From Candidatus Lachnoclostridium pullistercoris (GTDB lineage: Bacteria > Bacillota > Clostridia > Lachnospirales > Lachnospiraceae), in the NCBI GenBank assembly GCA_019119775.1, contig DWWL01000044.1, forward strand, positions 1 to 64,000: a DNA stretch of 64,000 nt, read 5' to 3'. Positions 44,578 to 53,637 of this stretch are shown here, one piece after another. How positions within the stretch are numbered: position 1 is the stretch's first letter; each line of letters begins with the position of its first letter. Under the pieces are notes generated by a model. That model saw only the letters and a list, made by a program, of their open reading frames with translations, had not been told where the DNA came from and ran no database searches. A program made the position numbers and the translations under genes.

Positions 44578-47500
44578 TCAATACGTCCGGTTCTTTGGCT
44601 GGTTTCCGGCCCACACGGCCGCGGGCACCAGCACGCCCAGCTTCTTGTCCGGATAATACTGATATCCGATGTCCGTTCCCTTCAAATTCTCTGCCTTCAC
44701 ATACTTCCTTCCGCCTATTTCTGCAGTCTCCAGCTCCAGCGGCTTTCCCTGGAACGCTTCCAGGTATTCCGCTGCCGCGTATATTTCCCCATTTTTTTCC
44801 GCAAACAGCGGATAGCCCAGATCCCTGTCTTTAAAATTCTCCAGGATCCTCCTGCTGCCGGGAGATGCCACCGTCTTTTTGTGGGGCAGCTTTCCTCTCA
44901 GATAGGTGTCAAAGAAGCTGCAGACTGCGTTCACCACCGGAGCCGTCTGACCATAGCTGCCGTTGGTGTTGGCAAACAGAAAGCAGTCCGCCCCGTAGCG
45001 GCTGCAGGCTTCAAACGTCCGCCGGGACTGGCGGTCCGGAATGTCCACCCGCACCATCCCCAGGCCGGAAAATAAAGCCGCCGGCGGGAAATCCGGCCCA
45101 ATGTGGCTCACCGGGCTGGCCAAAATGGCCTTTCTCAGCATTTCATCCAGAACCGGGTCCGTGCCCTCTCTGCCCTGTTCCATGTAATCCCTCAGCACCT
45201 TGATGCCCTTTCCTTCCCCTGCAAATCCGATCACTTCCCCCAGGGGAGCTTTAGGGCCGTCGCTGTTGTCAAATTTCATCTTCCGGATCTCTTCCGGGCA
45301 GTCTTTATACTCTTCCTCCAGGTCCAGCCCCATATGGAGAATGTCAGACCAGCCATAGCCCACGCAGACGGCCTGAAGGCGGCTGGAGACGCCGGCGTTT
45401 CCTCCCACGCAGCCTTCCAGCTCTGCCTCTCCCGCGGAGGCGGCAGCAATCAGGACGGCATTGCCTCCCATGGACTGGCCGCTGCCTCCCAGGCGGTCCG
45501 GATCTACCTTAAGCTCTGCCGCATGGGCCCGCACATAGCGGATGCATCCTTTGATGTCATAAACATAGTCCGGGAAACAGTTGGGGGGATAATTGCGCAT
45601 ATCCACACCGATCACCGCGTACCCCCGGCGCAGAAGCTCCAGCTGAATATTGGTGAGCCTGGAGGGTGTGCCGCTGTAGCCGTGCATATAGAGAACAGCC
45701 GGCGCCTTCTCTTCCCTGCTGTCCATGCGGTATTCCTCCACATAGAGGGTTTTCACCGCCGGCAGGAACAAAAGGCGGCCGTGGGCTGCCACAGAGACTG
45801 TGTCCACCACCCGGCGCCTGCGGTAGGGAAGGGGAATCACGGCAGGTTCTCCCCCCTGGTAGTCACAGATCGCCCCGTCCTCCGCCGGCCTCCCTTCCAT
45901 GGTGAAGGAAAAACCGGCTCCAAACACGGCTTTCCCGTTTTCCATCTCATATCCTGCCTCTGGAGAACCGGCGTCCATCTTTTTCCAGCAGCCATTGTAA
46001 TACAGATATAGGTGATCCTTAAAGAAATACAGCGTTCCCGGTCCCTGATATCCTTCCGTCTCCACCTGGCCCTTATACACATTTTCCTCATGCTCGATGA
46101 ACGGCACGCGGATGAAAGAGGCGTGGTCCCCGCCCTGATAGAGGGTGACGGTGGGGAGATCTTCCTCCCGGTACATGGGGTGCTGGAATGCCTTTTTATT
46201 GGCGCAGGTGATGGTCAGGCGCAGGCGGCTGCCCTCGGCAAAATGCCTGACAGCGGGCTCAATGGCAAACTGGAGATGGGTGGGATTTTTCATGCCCTCC
46301 GCCAGACATTTCTCCATATCTGCCCGCATACAGGGGTGGTAGCAGACTCCCGCCTCGTTCCAGGCCGCCCTTGGAGCCGTGGTGCGGTGGGATGCCCGCA
46401 GCATGCCCATGGATACGTACCGGGACTCTCCGCTCTTTAACACTTCTTCCAGATAGACGATGAAGTCGGCATCCGGCTGATCGCAGGTCACCCACAGGTC
46501 CACGCCCACACTGCCTGCCATCTCATTGCGGTAACGGCCATAGAGGGGCAGGGACGTGAACGTGAGCCCCTTATTGTCCACGCCCGGCGTCATGTCTCCG
46601 TCCCAGGTAAGAGCCATCCGCTCAAAGGTACTGCCCTCCCCGCTGTCAAACACCTCAATGGACGTGTCCACTTTGTAATCCGTGGTCTGACTGTCCCCAG
46701 GCTTTTCCAGGGAGAGGGAGCCGTCATTTTGAGAGCCGCAGGTGCCGGATCTGTCTGCCGTCAGGTAAAAAACCGTCCGCCGCTCATTCTCCACCGGCCA
46801 GGTGTCGGAGAAGCGCCAGCGCCTCCCCTCCTCTGCGCCGATCATGTAGTAGACGTAAGGCGGGCGCTTGTCAAAGCCATTGTCCACGCCCTTCAGCAGG
46901 TTGTCCAGCCATTTGTGGTGCTCCGCCAGCATGTCAAAGGCTCCCTCCGGATAAATGGTATCAGCAGTGGTGCGGGTGCACTGCCTGTGGGTCCAGGGGC
47001 CCAGCACCATGGTTCCGCCCCACTCCTTAGATGCCATGAGCTGGCCGAAGGTGCCAGACTCACAGAGCCCCGCAAACTGATGGATCTGAATGTCTGTCTT
47101 TTTAAATACCTCAATATCCGTAATGGGCGGAATGGTGATGTTGGTCTTCTCCCCGCCGAAATTTGGGTTTTCATCGTCCCGGCACATATTTTCCAGGAGA
47201 AGGGACTCCATGAACCTCCTGTTCCTGCCATACTGTCCGGTGAGATATGCCTCATAGGCCATATCTCCGTTCGGGTCCTCGTCCACCGGCTCCACCTGTG
47301 GATCCGCCAGCACCTCCTCCTTCGTCTTTTTCGTCGGGCTGACGGCGCTGCCGGACACGTTATTCTTCCGGTGCAGGGGAATGGCAGACACGCCGTTGGG
47401 ATAGTCCTGATAGTAAAAATCCGGGTCGCACACAATGGGGGTGATGCCCTTTAAGCCTCTGCTGGGCTCCGGCCGGCAGACCGCCGCGGCAAACTGGATC

Positions 47501-47946
47501 AGCCCCCGGTTGGAGCCGCCCACAGCGGCCACCTGACCGTCGCTCCAGTCCTGGCGGATAATCCAGTCAATAACCGCGTTGACATCTTTTCGGTTCTCAA
47601 TGCTGGCAAAGCTGTCCTGAGTGCCGTAGGAGGCCCCGGCTCCCCGGTTTTCCAGCATCGCGCCCACATACCCGTAAGGCACGCAGCGCTCGATCAGATC
47701 CACGCCGTTTCTCTTCGGGGATTTCTTCATGCGGCCTCCCCGGGAAATCAGCAGGATCACCGGAAATTTTCCTTCCGCTATGGAACCGTCCTCACAGGTG
47801 GGAAACACCAGATCCAGAGCCAGCTTCGTGCCGTCAAACCCGGATACATACTGGGATTTTATGGTGAAACCGGCGTATTCTTTTTCTGCAAAGCCTTCAT
47901 ATTTTCCCGGCAGGGAATTGCGTTTTATCTCCTTCATGCGGATCAC
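44578..47946 (-). CDS. CocE/NonD (S15-like) hydrolase fused to a second alpha/beta hydrolase domain
   Basis: N-part: RGGRMKKSP..AMLENRGAGASYGTQ, AVGGSNRG nucleophile; mid beta-sandwich; C-part: VLYMHGYSGTPSR, GGSGQSMGG nucleophile; C-terminal stalk-like segment. Confidence 0.82.
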   Translation of the reverse strand: MIRMKEIKRNSLPGKYEGFAEKEYAGFTIKSQYVSGFDGTKLALDLVFPTCEDGSIAEGKFPVILLISRGGRMKKSPKRNGVDLIERCVPYGYVGAMLENRGAGASYGTQDSFASIENRKDVNAVIDWIIRQDWSDGQVAAVGGSNRGLIQFAAAVCRPEPSRGLKGITPIVCDPDFYYQDYPNGVSAIPLHRKNNVSGSAVSPTKKTKEEVLADPQVEPVDEDPNGDMAYEAYLTGQYGRNRRFMESLLLENMCRDDENPNFGGEKTNITIPPITDIEVFKKTDIQIHQFAGLCESGTFGQLMASKEWGGTMVLGPWTHRQCTRTTADTIYPEGAFDMLAEHHKWLDNLLKGVDNGFDKRPPYVYYMIGAEEGRRWRFSDTWPVENERRTVFYLTADRSGTCGSQNDGSLSLEKPGDSQTTDYKVDTSIEVFDSGEGSTFERMALTWDGDMTPGVDNKGLTFTSLPLYGRYRNEMAGSVGVDLWVTCDQPDADFIVYLEEVLKSGESRYVSMGMLRASHRTTAPRAAWNEAGVCYHPCMRADMEKCLAEGMKNPTHLQFAIEPAVRHFAEGSRLRLTITCANKKAFQHPMYREEDLPTVTLYQGGDHASFIRVPFIEHEENVYKGQVETEGYQGPGTLYFFKDHLYLYYNGCWKKMDAGSPEAGYEMENGKAVFGAGFSFTMEGRPAEDGAICDYQGGEPAVIPLPYRRRRVVDTVSVAAHGRLLFLPAVKTLYVEEYRMDSREEKAPAVLYMHGYSGTPSRLTNIQLELLRRGYAVIGVDMRNYPPNCFPDYVYDIKGCIRYVRAHAAELKVDPDRLGGSGQSMGGNAVLIAAASAGEAELEGCVGGNAGVSSRLQAVCVGYGWSDILHMGLDLEEEYKDCPEEIRKMKFDNSDGPKAPLGEVIGFAGEGKGIKVLRDYMEQGREGTDPVLDEMLRKAILASPVSHIGPDFPPAALFSGLGMVRVDIPDRQSRRTFEACSRYGADCFLFANTNGSYGQTAPVVNAVCSFFDTYLRGKLPHKKTVASPGSRRILENFKDRDLGYPLFAEKNGEIYAAAEYLEAFQGKPLELETAEIGGRKYVKAENLKGTDIGYQYYPDKKLGVLVPAAVWAGNQPKNRTY

Positions 47947-48080
47947 ACTCCTTTTCCTTCTGTCTCAGCCGTCTCCGTCCCAGTCTTCATCAGGCGGCTG
48001 CCGAAAAAGATAAATTTCTGTTTTATTCGGCAATATGTTTTCCTGTGCGGCCAGGAAAACACCTGCTCACCTTTATATAG

Positions 48081-48096
48081 AGCAAAAGTCATGCCA
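48081..48096 (-). promoter_or_regulatory. Candidate sigma-54 (-24/-12) promoter for the hydrolase gene
   Basis: Minus strand TGGCAT-GACTT-TTGCT; GG and GC doublets separated by exactly 10 bp. Confidence 0.75.
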
Positions 48097-48240
48097 ACAT
48101 CCGCCATATCCTCTGCCTGTTTTCCAAAAATCCGTTAAAATTGTAAAATCAGGGGTATTTTTTATGCGAAATTATTGCAAAAGATGAGAAAATTCAAATT
48201 TTCCGGAATGTAAAATCCGTGATTTTAGAATGCAATATTA

Positions 48241-48335
48241 TGGAACAGAGCATAAAAAATGGAACATTTCGAAATGATTAGCCCGGAATGTTCCATTATG
48301 TTTCTGTATGTTTCGATACGTTTTATTTTGTTCCA
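48241..48335. promoter_or_regulatory. Candidate activator-binding array (GGAACA inverted repeats) upstream of the sigma-54 promoter
   Basis: TGGAACA at 48241; perfect 11-bp inverted repeat AATGGAACATT (48258-48268)/AATGTTCCATT (48287-48297); TGTTCCA at 48329. Confidence 0.6.
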
Positions 48336-48398
48336 AATCAATTAAAAATGTTTTAATATGTTTCATCCAGCAGTTCAGCTGACGCGTTTCAGTTTCAT

Positions 48399-50396
48399 CT
48401 AGTATGTTTCATCCAGGCCGTACTTTTTCATCTTCCGCCAGAGGCTGGAGCGCCCGATCCCCAGGGCCTGGGCCGCCTGCCCGCGGTTTCCACCGCTGGC
48501 CTCCAGCGCTTCTTCAAGCCGCTCCCGCTCTCTCCGTTCCTTTTCAGAGAGCTGAGACAGATTCGGAGCCGGAACCTCAGGTTCTTCCTTCTCCGTCCTC
48601 TCCTCTTCCGGAAATTCCTCGCAGATGTCCGCAAGCTGCCGGCGGATCATGCCGCCGTCCACCTTCTGCCGGTCGCTGACGATCACCAGCCGCTCGCAGA
48701 AGTTTCTGAGCTGCCGCACATTTCCCGGCCAGGAAAAGGACAGGAGCGCATTCCCGGCGTCCTGGGTCAGCTCCAGATTCTTGGAAGCCCGTTCTCCGTA
48801 ACGGGCCAGAAACTCCTCCGCCAGCAGAAGGATGTCCTTCCCCCGGCTGCGCAGAGGCGGGATCCGCAGGGTGAGAACGTTCAGGCGGTAGTAGAGGTCC
48901 TCCCGGAATTTTCCTTCCCTGACCAGCTTCTGCAGGCTCTTGTTGGAGGCGGCGATGATGCGCACATCCACAGGAATCACCCGGTCGTCTCCCACCCGGG
49001 TGATCACCCGCTCTTCGATCACCCGCAGCAGGCGCACCTGGCCCTGCAGATCCATCTCAGAGATCTCATCCAGAAAGATCGTCCCCTTGTCTGCCTGTTC
49101 GATCAGTCCTTTCTTTCCCTGGCGGGAAGCGCCGGTGAAGGCGCCTCCCACATAGCCAAACAGCTCGCTCTCCAGCAGGCTCATGGGAAGAGCCCCGCAG
49201 TTCACCGCCACAAAAGGCTGATCCTTCCTCGTGCTGTAGTTGTGGATGCTCTGGGCAAACAGCTCCTTTCCCGTGCCCGATTCCCCGAAGAGAAGGATGT
49301 TGGCCTGGTTTTTGGCAAACTGCTTCGCCTCATAGCGGCACTGCTCCATAACCGCTGAATCTCCTTTGATATCGGAAAAATGGTATTTCGCCGCAAGCCC
49401 TCTGGAATAGATCTCATTTTTGATCTGGGATTCCAGGTTCTCCACTCTCTCCTTCTGATTCATATGGAGGATAGCGCCCTGGATCTGCCCGTTTTTCAGA
49501 TAAGGTACGGCGCTGACGATCACCGCATGGTCCCGGATCTGAAGGATGTTTCCGTAGATCGTCTCCCCCTTTTTCAGCACCGCCGCCAGCTTCTGCCGGT
49601 CCAGCTCCGGGGCCAGTTCACAGATCGGCCGGCCGGTGATCTCCTTCTGGCCCAGGATCTCCCTGACGATGGCATTGCTGATGACCACCCGTCCGTCCGG
49701 ACTGATCATGGCCATCCCCTCGAAGGAGTAATCCATCATAAACTCCAGAGTCCGGCGGTACTCCCGCTGGCTCCGCAGGTTCTCCACAAACATCACCGCC
49801 ATCTCCAGGGTGTGGCAGTAGGACTCATACTCGTCGGCGTTTTCCGTGTAGTAGGCGCGCATTCCCAGGGCCGCCGCCTCCCGACAGACCCTCAGCCCGC
49901 CGATGATAAAAGTAGCTCCTTCCTCCCGCGCCTGGACCAGCTTTCTGCGGATGTACTCCGGGGCGTCCTCCTCCATCACCACGTTAATCATCTCCAGATG
50001 AAACAGATAGCGTATGATCTCCCGGTTGATCAGCAGCGGCTGATGACTGAACACCGCCGCCTTAGCCCCCGGCAGGAGAAATTCTTCCGGATGCTGCTTC
50101 ATCACCTGGACAAACAGAGAAAAGGTGCTGGACGCCAGAAACTGAATGGGAATTACCGGAATCCTGCTGCTGACCCCCGCCTCTTTTAAAATCCGTTCCA
50201 TCCGCCCGCGGCAGATCACAGCGTCAATCCGGGCCGCCTCCATCTGGCGGAGCAGCTCCCGCATTTCCGGGGAATCGCTGCGGACCAGGGAATCCTCTAT
50301 GTGCTTTTCCTCCAGGGAAATGCCCATTTTTTCCGCCGTCTCCTGCATCAGCGCATCCTTCCCCGCCTTTCTCGTGGAAAGATACCAGAATTTCAC
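48399..50396 (-). CDS. Sigma-54-dependent transcriptional activator with PrpR-type N-terminal sensor, PAS, AAA+ and Fis HTH
   Basis: GESGTGKELFAQSIHN Walker A, GAFTGASRQGKKG sigma-54 contact loop, C-terminal Fis-type HTH; PrpR_N-like N-terminus. Confidence 0.92.
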   Translation of the reverse strand: MKFWYLSTRKAGKDALMQETAEKMGISLEEKHIEDSLVRSDSPEMRELLRQMEAARIDAVICRGRMERILKEAGVSSRIPVIPIQFLASSTFSLFVQVMKQHPEEFLLPGAKAAVFSHQPLLINREIIRYLFHLEMINVVMEEDAPEYIRRKLVQAREEGATFIIGGLRVCREAAALGMRAYYTENADEYESYCHTLEMAVMFVENLRSQREYRRTLEFMMDYSFEGMAMISPDGRVVISNAIVREILGQKEITGRPICELAPELDRQKLAAVLKKGETIYGNILQIRDHAVIVSAVPYLKNGQIQGAILHMNQKERVENLESQIKNEIYSRGLAAKYHFSDIKGDSAVMEQCRYEAKQFAKNQANILLFGESGTGKELFAQSIHNYSTRKDQPFVAVNCGALPMSLLESELFGYVGGAFTGASRQGKKGLIEQADKGTIFLDEISEMDLQGQVRLLRVIEERVITRVGDDRVIPVDVRIIAASNKSLQKLVREGKFREDLYYRLNVLTLRIPPLRSRGKDILLLAEEFLARYGERASKNLELTQDAGNALLSFSWPGNVRQLRNFCERLVIVSDRQKVDGGMIRRQLADICEEFPEEERTEKEEPEVPAPNLSQLSEKERRERERLEEALEASGGNRGQAAQALGIGRSSLWRKMKKYGLDETY

Positions 50397-50433
50397 TCTG
50401 CCGCCTCCTCTCCCCTTCTCAGTATCCGGTTAC

Positions 50434-51558
50434 TCAGGCAAAATACTCCAGCACAGTCTCAAACGTCACTTCATATCCCAGCTCCAAAGAATCTCTCAGC
50501 ACGTACTCCTCCCTGGTGTGGGCGCCGCTCCCGAAATAGGCGCCGAAGCACACCGCCGGGATGTCCATGGAAAGAGGAATGTTGCAGTCGGTGGAACCAG
50601 GCTGGCGCTTCACTTTCTTTCCGGTCACTGCTTCCAGACGTTTCTCCGCCTTCTGCAGAAGTTCCTCTCTTTTCGCCTCCGTCTCCGGGCTTAAATTCTC
50701 GCAGGGGCGCTCTCCCACCAGCTTCACCTCAATGCCCGGCCGGTCCAGGATCCGGTCAAACTGCTCTTTCATGTAGTCCAGACCGGATTTGGTGTCGGAG
50801 CGGAACTCGCAGAGCATGGACGCCTCCTGGGCGATGGTGTTGACAGAAGTGCCTCCCGTGATGGTACCCACGTTGTAGGTGGTTTTTCCTTCCTCAGGAA
50901 CCTGAACCGCGTAAATGTCCTCGATGATGGCCGCCAGCTTTTCGATGGCATTCTCTCTGCCGAAATCGCCGTAGGAGTGGCCGCCCTGGGTCTTTGCCGT
51001 CACTAAGAACCGATGGGATCCTACTGCCCGGTTGGTCACGCCGTCCAGTTTCCCGTCAAAGCTGTAAAACTCCCGGATCTGCCCCTTGTAATCTTCGCAG
51101 ATTTTCCGGCTTCCCTTTAAATTTCCCAGGCCCTCTTCCCCGGAATTGCACACAAAGAGAATGCCGGCGTCCTTCGGTTTTAAGCCTTTCTCCGTCACGT
51201 ACTTCGCAATCATAAGGATATTGACCAGATTGGCCGTGTCGTCTCCCACGCCGGGGCAGCAGAGCTTTCCATCCTCCTCCTTCCAGGGAAGGGGATCCGT
51301 GTCCGGAAATACCACGTCTGTGTGGGCCATGAACACGATCACCGGCCCGTCCTCCGTCACGCCGAAGGGATAGACCACATTGAGGGCCTCGTCAGTGTAG
51401 ACTCCCTCCGCCCCCATGTCTTCCAGCCACTTTCTGCAGAATTCCATCCGCTTCTCCTCATGGTTGGACGGGGATGGGATCTGGGCGATGGTCTTTAAAA
51501 GCTCATACGCCTCCTCCTTATGGTCTTCAATAAACTGTTTTGCCTGTGCTGACAGCAT
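50434..51558 (-). CDS. M20 family metallopeptidase (PepT-like)
   Basis: VFMAHTDVVFPDTD, GVGDDTANLVNIL, CNSGEEGLGNLKG metal-site motifs. Confidence 0.92.
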   Translation of the reverse strand: MLSAQAKQFIEDHKEEAYELLKTIAQIPSPSNHEEKRMEFCRKWLEDMGAEGVYTDEALNVVYPFGVTEDGPVIVFMAHTDVVFPDTDPLPWKEEDGKLCCPGVGDDTANLVNILMIAKYVTEKGLKPKDAGILFVCNSGEEGLGNLKGSRKICEDYKGQIREFYSFDGKLDGVTNRAVGSHRFLVTAKTQGGHSYGDFGRENAIEKLAAIIEDIYAVQVPEEGKTTYNVGTITGGTSVNTIAQEASMLCEFRSDTKSGLDYMKEQFDRILDRPGIEVKLVGERPCENLSPETEAKREELLQKAEKRLEAVTGKKVKRQPGSTDCNIPLSMDIPAVCFGAYFGSGAHTREEYVLRDSLELGYEVTFETVLEYFA

Positions 51559-51616
51559 ATGCTTTATCCTCCTTTTTCGTATTCGCTGATGTATTCATAT
51601 TCACTGATGTAATGGC

Positions 51617-51660
51617 AGAAAGGCACCCCTCCGGCCGCTCTCGCCTTTGGGATGCCTTTC
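51617..51660 (-). terminator. Stem-loop between oppA-2 and M20 peptidase (attenuator/partial terminator)
   Basis: AGAAAGGCACCCC ... GGGATGCCTTTC; no strong T-run in the minus direction. Confidence 0.55.
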
Positions 51661-51696
51661 AGAGAATTCCGGAGCGTTCGTCATCCGGATATAAAA

Positions 51697-53343
51697 CTAA
51701 TTTTTGTACGTCTTGCTCAGATAAACGTTTCCTGTGGGATGATAGATGAAGTTCTGCACGTTGGGAAGGTATGCAGACAGGCTTTCCTGATGGGAAATGG
51801 GAAGCCAGATGCACTCATCCGCCAGCTTCTGCTCCATCTTCTCATAGAGAGCGTTTCTCTCCTCGCCGTTAGGAAGGCTTACTGCCTCGGCCAGCATGGC
51901 GTTGTACTCGTCGTTCTTATAGTGGGCCACGTTGATGCCGATATCCTCGTTGGCCAGCAGGTTTAAGAAGTTGTCCGGATCGCCGTTGTCTCCCGTCCAT
52001 CCAAACAGGCACACGTCAAAATCTCCCGTATTGCACTTGTCAATGTAGGAGGTCCAGTCAAAGGTGTCGATGGTGCAGTTGACGCCGACTTTTGCCCAGT
52101 AGCCCTGGATCGCCTCCGCAAGAGTCTGGCCGGTGGCGGTGTTGTAGGGTCTGGGATTGGTGTAGGCCACCATGTAGAGATCCGTCACGCCTTTTTCCGC
52201 CAGAGTCGCTTTTGCTGCCTCCGGGTCATAGGATACCTGATGAACGTTGCTGCTGTAGCCGGGCACGAAGCTGGGAAGAATGGTGGTCGCCTCAGACGCG
52301 TAGCCTCTGTAAAGGCTCTGCACCAGCTCCGGAACGTTGATCGCCTGGGAAAGGGCTTTTCTCACCTCCGGGTCCGTGATCACGTCGGTGTTGTAGGCCA
52401 TGTAGTTGATGTTCATTCCCTCCACCTGATTGATGACGCAGCCGGCGGCAGTGATCTGATCCACTACGTTGGCGTCGATGCCGTCAATAATATCTACCTC
52501 GCCGTTGGTGAGGGCCACCACGCGGGCGGAATTGTCCGTGATGATCCGGAATACCAGGTTCTTTGCCACTGCCGGCTCTCCCCAGTAATCCTCGTTGCGC
52601 TCCATCACCACAGCCTCAGCCTTGTCCCATCTGACAAATTTGTAAGGGCCGGTGCCGCAGGGATGCTCGTTTAAGTTGTTGTCATATTTCTCGCAGGCCG
52701 TGGGGCTCACGATGGGAGCGCCTAAAGACATGGCCAGATTGTTTAAGAACGGCGTGCTGGCCTTCTTCATCTTAAACTCTACCGTGTACTCGTCGATCAC
52801 GTTGCAGGACTCCACATCCCCGTACACGAAATCGCCGTAGTTCATGTTCTCCGTCTTGTTGATGGTCTGACGGTCCACGTTGAACTTCACCGCCTCCGCG
52901 TTGAAATCCGTTCCGTCGTGGAACTTGACTCCCTGTCTTAAGTGGAAGGTGTAGGTCAGTCCGTCGTCGCTGATATCCCAGGACTCTGCCAGGCAGGGCT
53001 CCACCTCCGTGTTGGAGTCCCCGAATTTCAAAAGGCCCTCATACATCTGCACGATGGGCTTGGAAGACTCTCCGTCGTCCACGATCGCCGGGTCCAGGCC
53101 TCTCGGATCCGCTCCCTGGGCGAAGGTAAGGGTCTGCTCCCGGTCCACATCCTCCGGGATCTCCCCATACTCCTTGAGGGCTTCGCCCGCTGCCGCCGTC
53201 TCCGGCGCAGACGTCTCTCCCGTCTCCGTTCCGGCCGCCTCCGCCGCCGTTGTGGAAGCCGTATCAGATCCGCTGCCGCCGCAGGCAGCCATGGACAGAG
53301 CCACAGCAGAGAGCAGCAGGGCACTGACTACTTTCTTTTTCAT
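51697..53343 (-). CDS. Oligopeptide ABC transporter substrate-binding lipoprotein (SBP family 5), distal copy
   Basis: Lipobox LSMAACGG; TYTFHLRQGVKFHDGTDFNAEAVKFNVDR SBP_bac_5 signature. Confidence 0.95.
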   Translation of the reverse strand: MKKKVVSALLLSAVALSMAACGGSGSDTASTTAAEAAGTETGETSAPETAAAGEALKEYGEIPEDVDREQTLTFAQGADPRGLDPAIVDDGESSKPIVQMYEGLLKFGDSNTEVEPCLAESWDISDDGLTYTFHLRQGVKFHDGTDFNAEAVKFNVDRQTINKTENMNYGDFVYGDVESCNVIDEYTVEFKMKKASTPFLNNLAMSLGAPIVSPTACEKYDNNLNEHPCGTGPYKFVRWDKAEAVVMERNEDYWGEPAVAKNLVFRIITDNSARVVALTNGEVDIIDGIDANVVDQITAAGCVINQVEGMNINYMAYNTDVITDPEVRKALSQAINVPELVQSLYRGYASEATTILPSFVPGYSSNVHQVSYDPEAAKATLAEKGVTDLYMVAYTNPRPYNTATGQTLAEAIQGYWAKVGVNCTIDTFDWTSYIDKCNTGDFDVCLFGWTGDNGDPDNFLNLLANEDIGINVAHYKNDEYNAMLAEAVSLPNGEERNALYEKMEQKLADECIWLPISHQESLSAYLPNVQNFIYHPTGNVYLSKTYKN

Positions 53344-53429
53344 ATTACGTTTCCTCCTCTCCTGTCTCCAGCCCGTCTCTGGCAGAAATTGACCAAAAAC
53401 AGGCCATGATAGGTAGAATTATAGTACAA

Positions 53430-53461
53430 TTCCGCAAAAAGCACAACTGCTTTTTGCGGAA
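53430..53461. repeat. 13-bp perfect inverted repeat TTCCGCAAAAAGC-N6-GCTTTTTGCGGAA upstream of distal oppA
   Basis: Direct reading; next to minus-strand TATAAT at 53418-53423. Confidence 0.9.
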
Positions 53462-53484
53462 CTGCTGAAAAAATATTTTTGTCC

Positions 53485-53637
53485 GTAACAGTTCAGACGG
53501 CGGGTAAACAGAGGGGAAAACTGACGTCAAGCTCGCTTGTAAGTAAATTTTCCCCTCTGTTTACACATCGGATGGACATCCGATGCTTCTTGTCCGGCTT
53601 ATTGGCCGGGCAAGAAGATACCCGTCTGAACTGTTAC
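53485..53637. other. Four-helix (cloverleaf-like) nested inverted-repeat element
   Basis: P1 53485-53500/53622-53637 (16/16 bp); P2 53504-53520/53548-53564 (17/17); P3 53566-53585 (CATCGGATG-GA-CATCCGATG); P4 53586-53617 (CTTCTTGTCCGGC/GCCGGGCAAGAAG, one T.G). Confidence 0.92.

Noticed and set aside
45103-46011. 302-aa plus-strand ORF
   Set aside because: Antisense within the hydrolase gene; no family motifs and no ribosome-binding context.
48357-48413. Duplicated TATGTTTCATCCAG word at the regulator 3' end
   Set aside because: One copy encodes the C-terminal LDETY and the other is a short downstream duplication; insufficient to call a functional site.
53485-53637. Simple rho-independent terminator of oppF
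   Set aside because: Four stems with a long closing helix do not match a terminator; the T-rich stretch lies beyond the outer stem and is interrupted.
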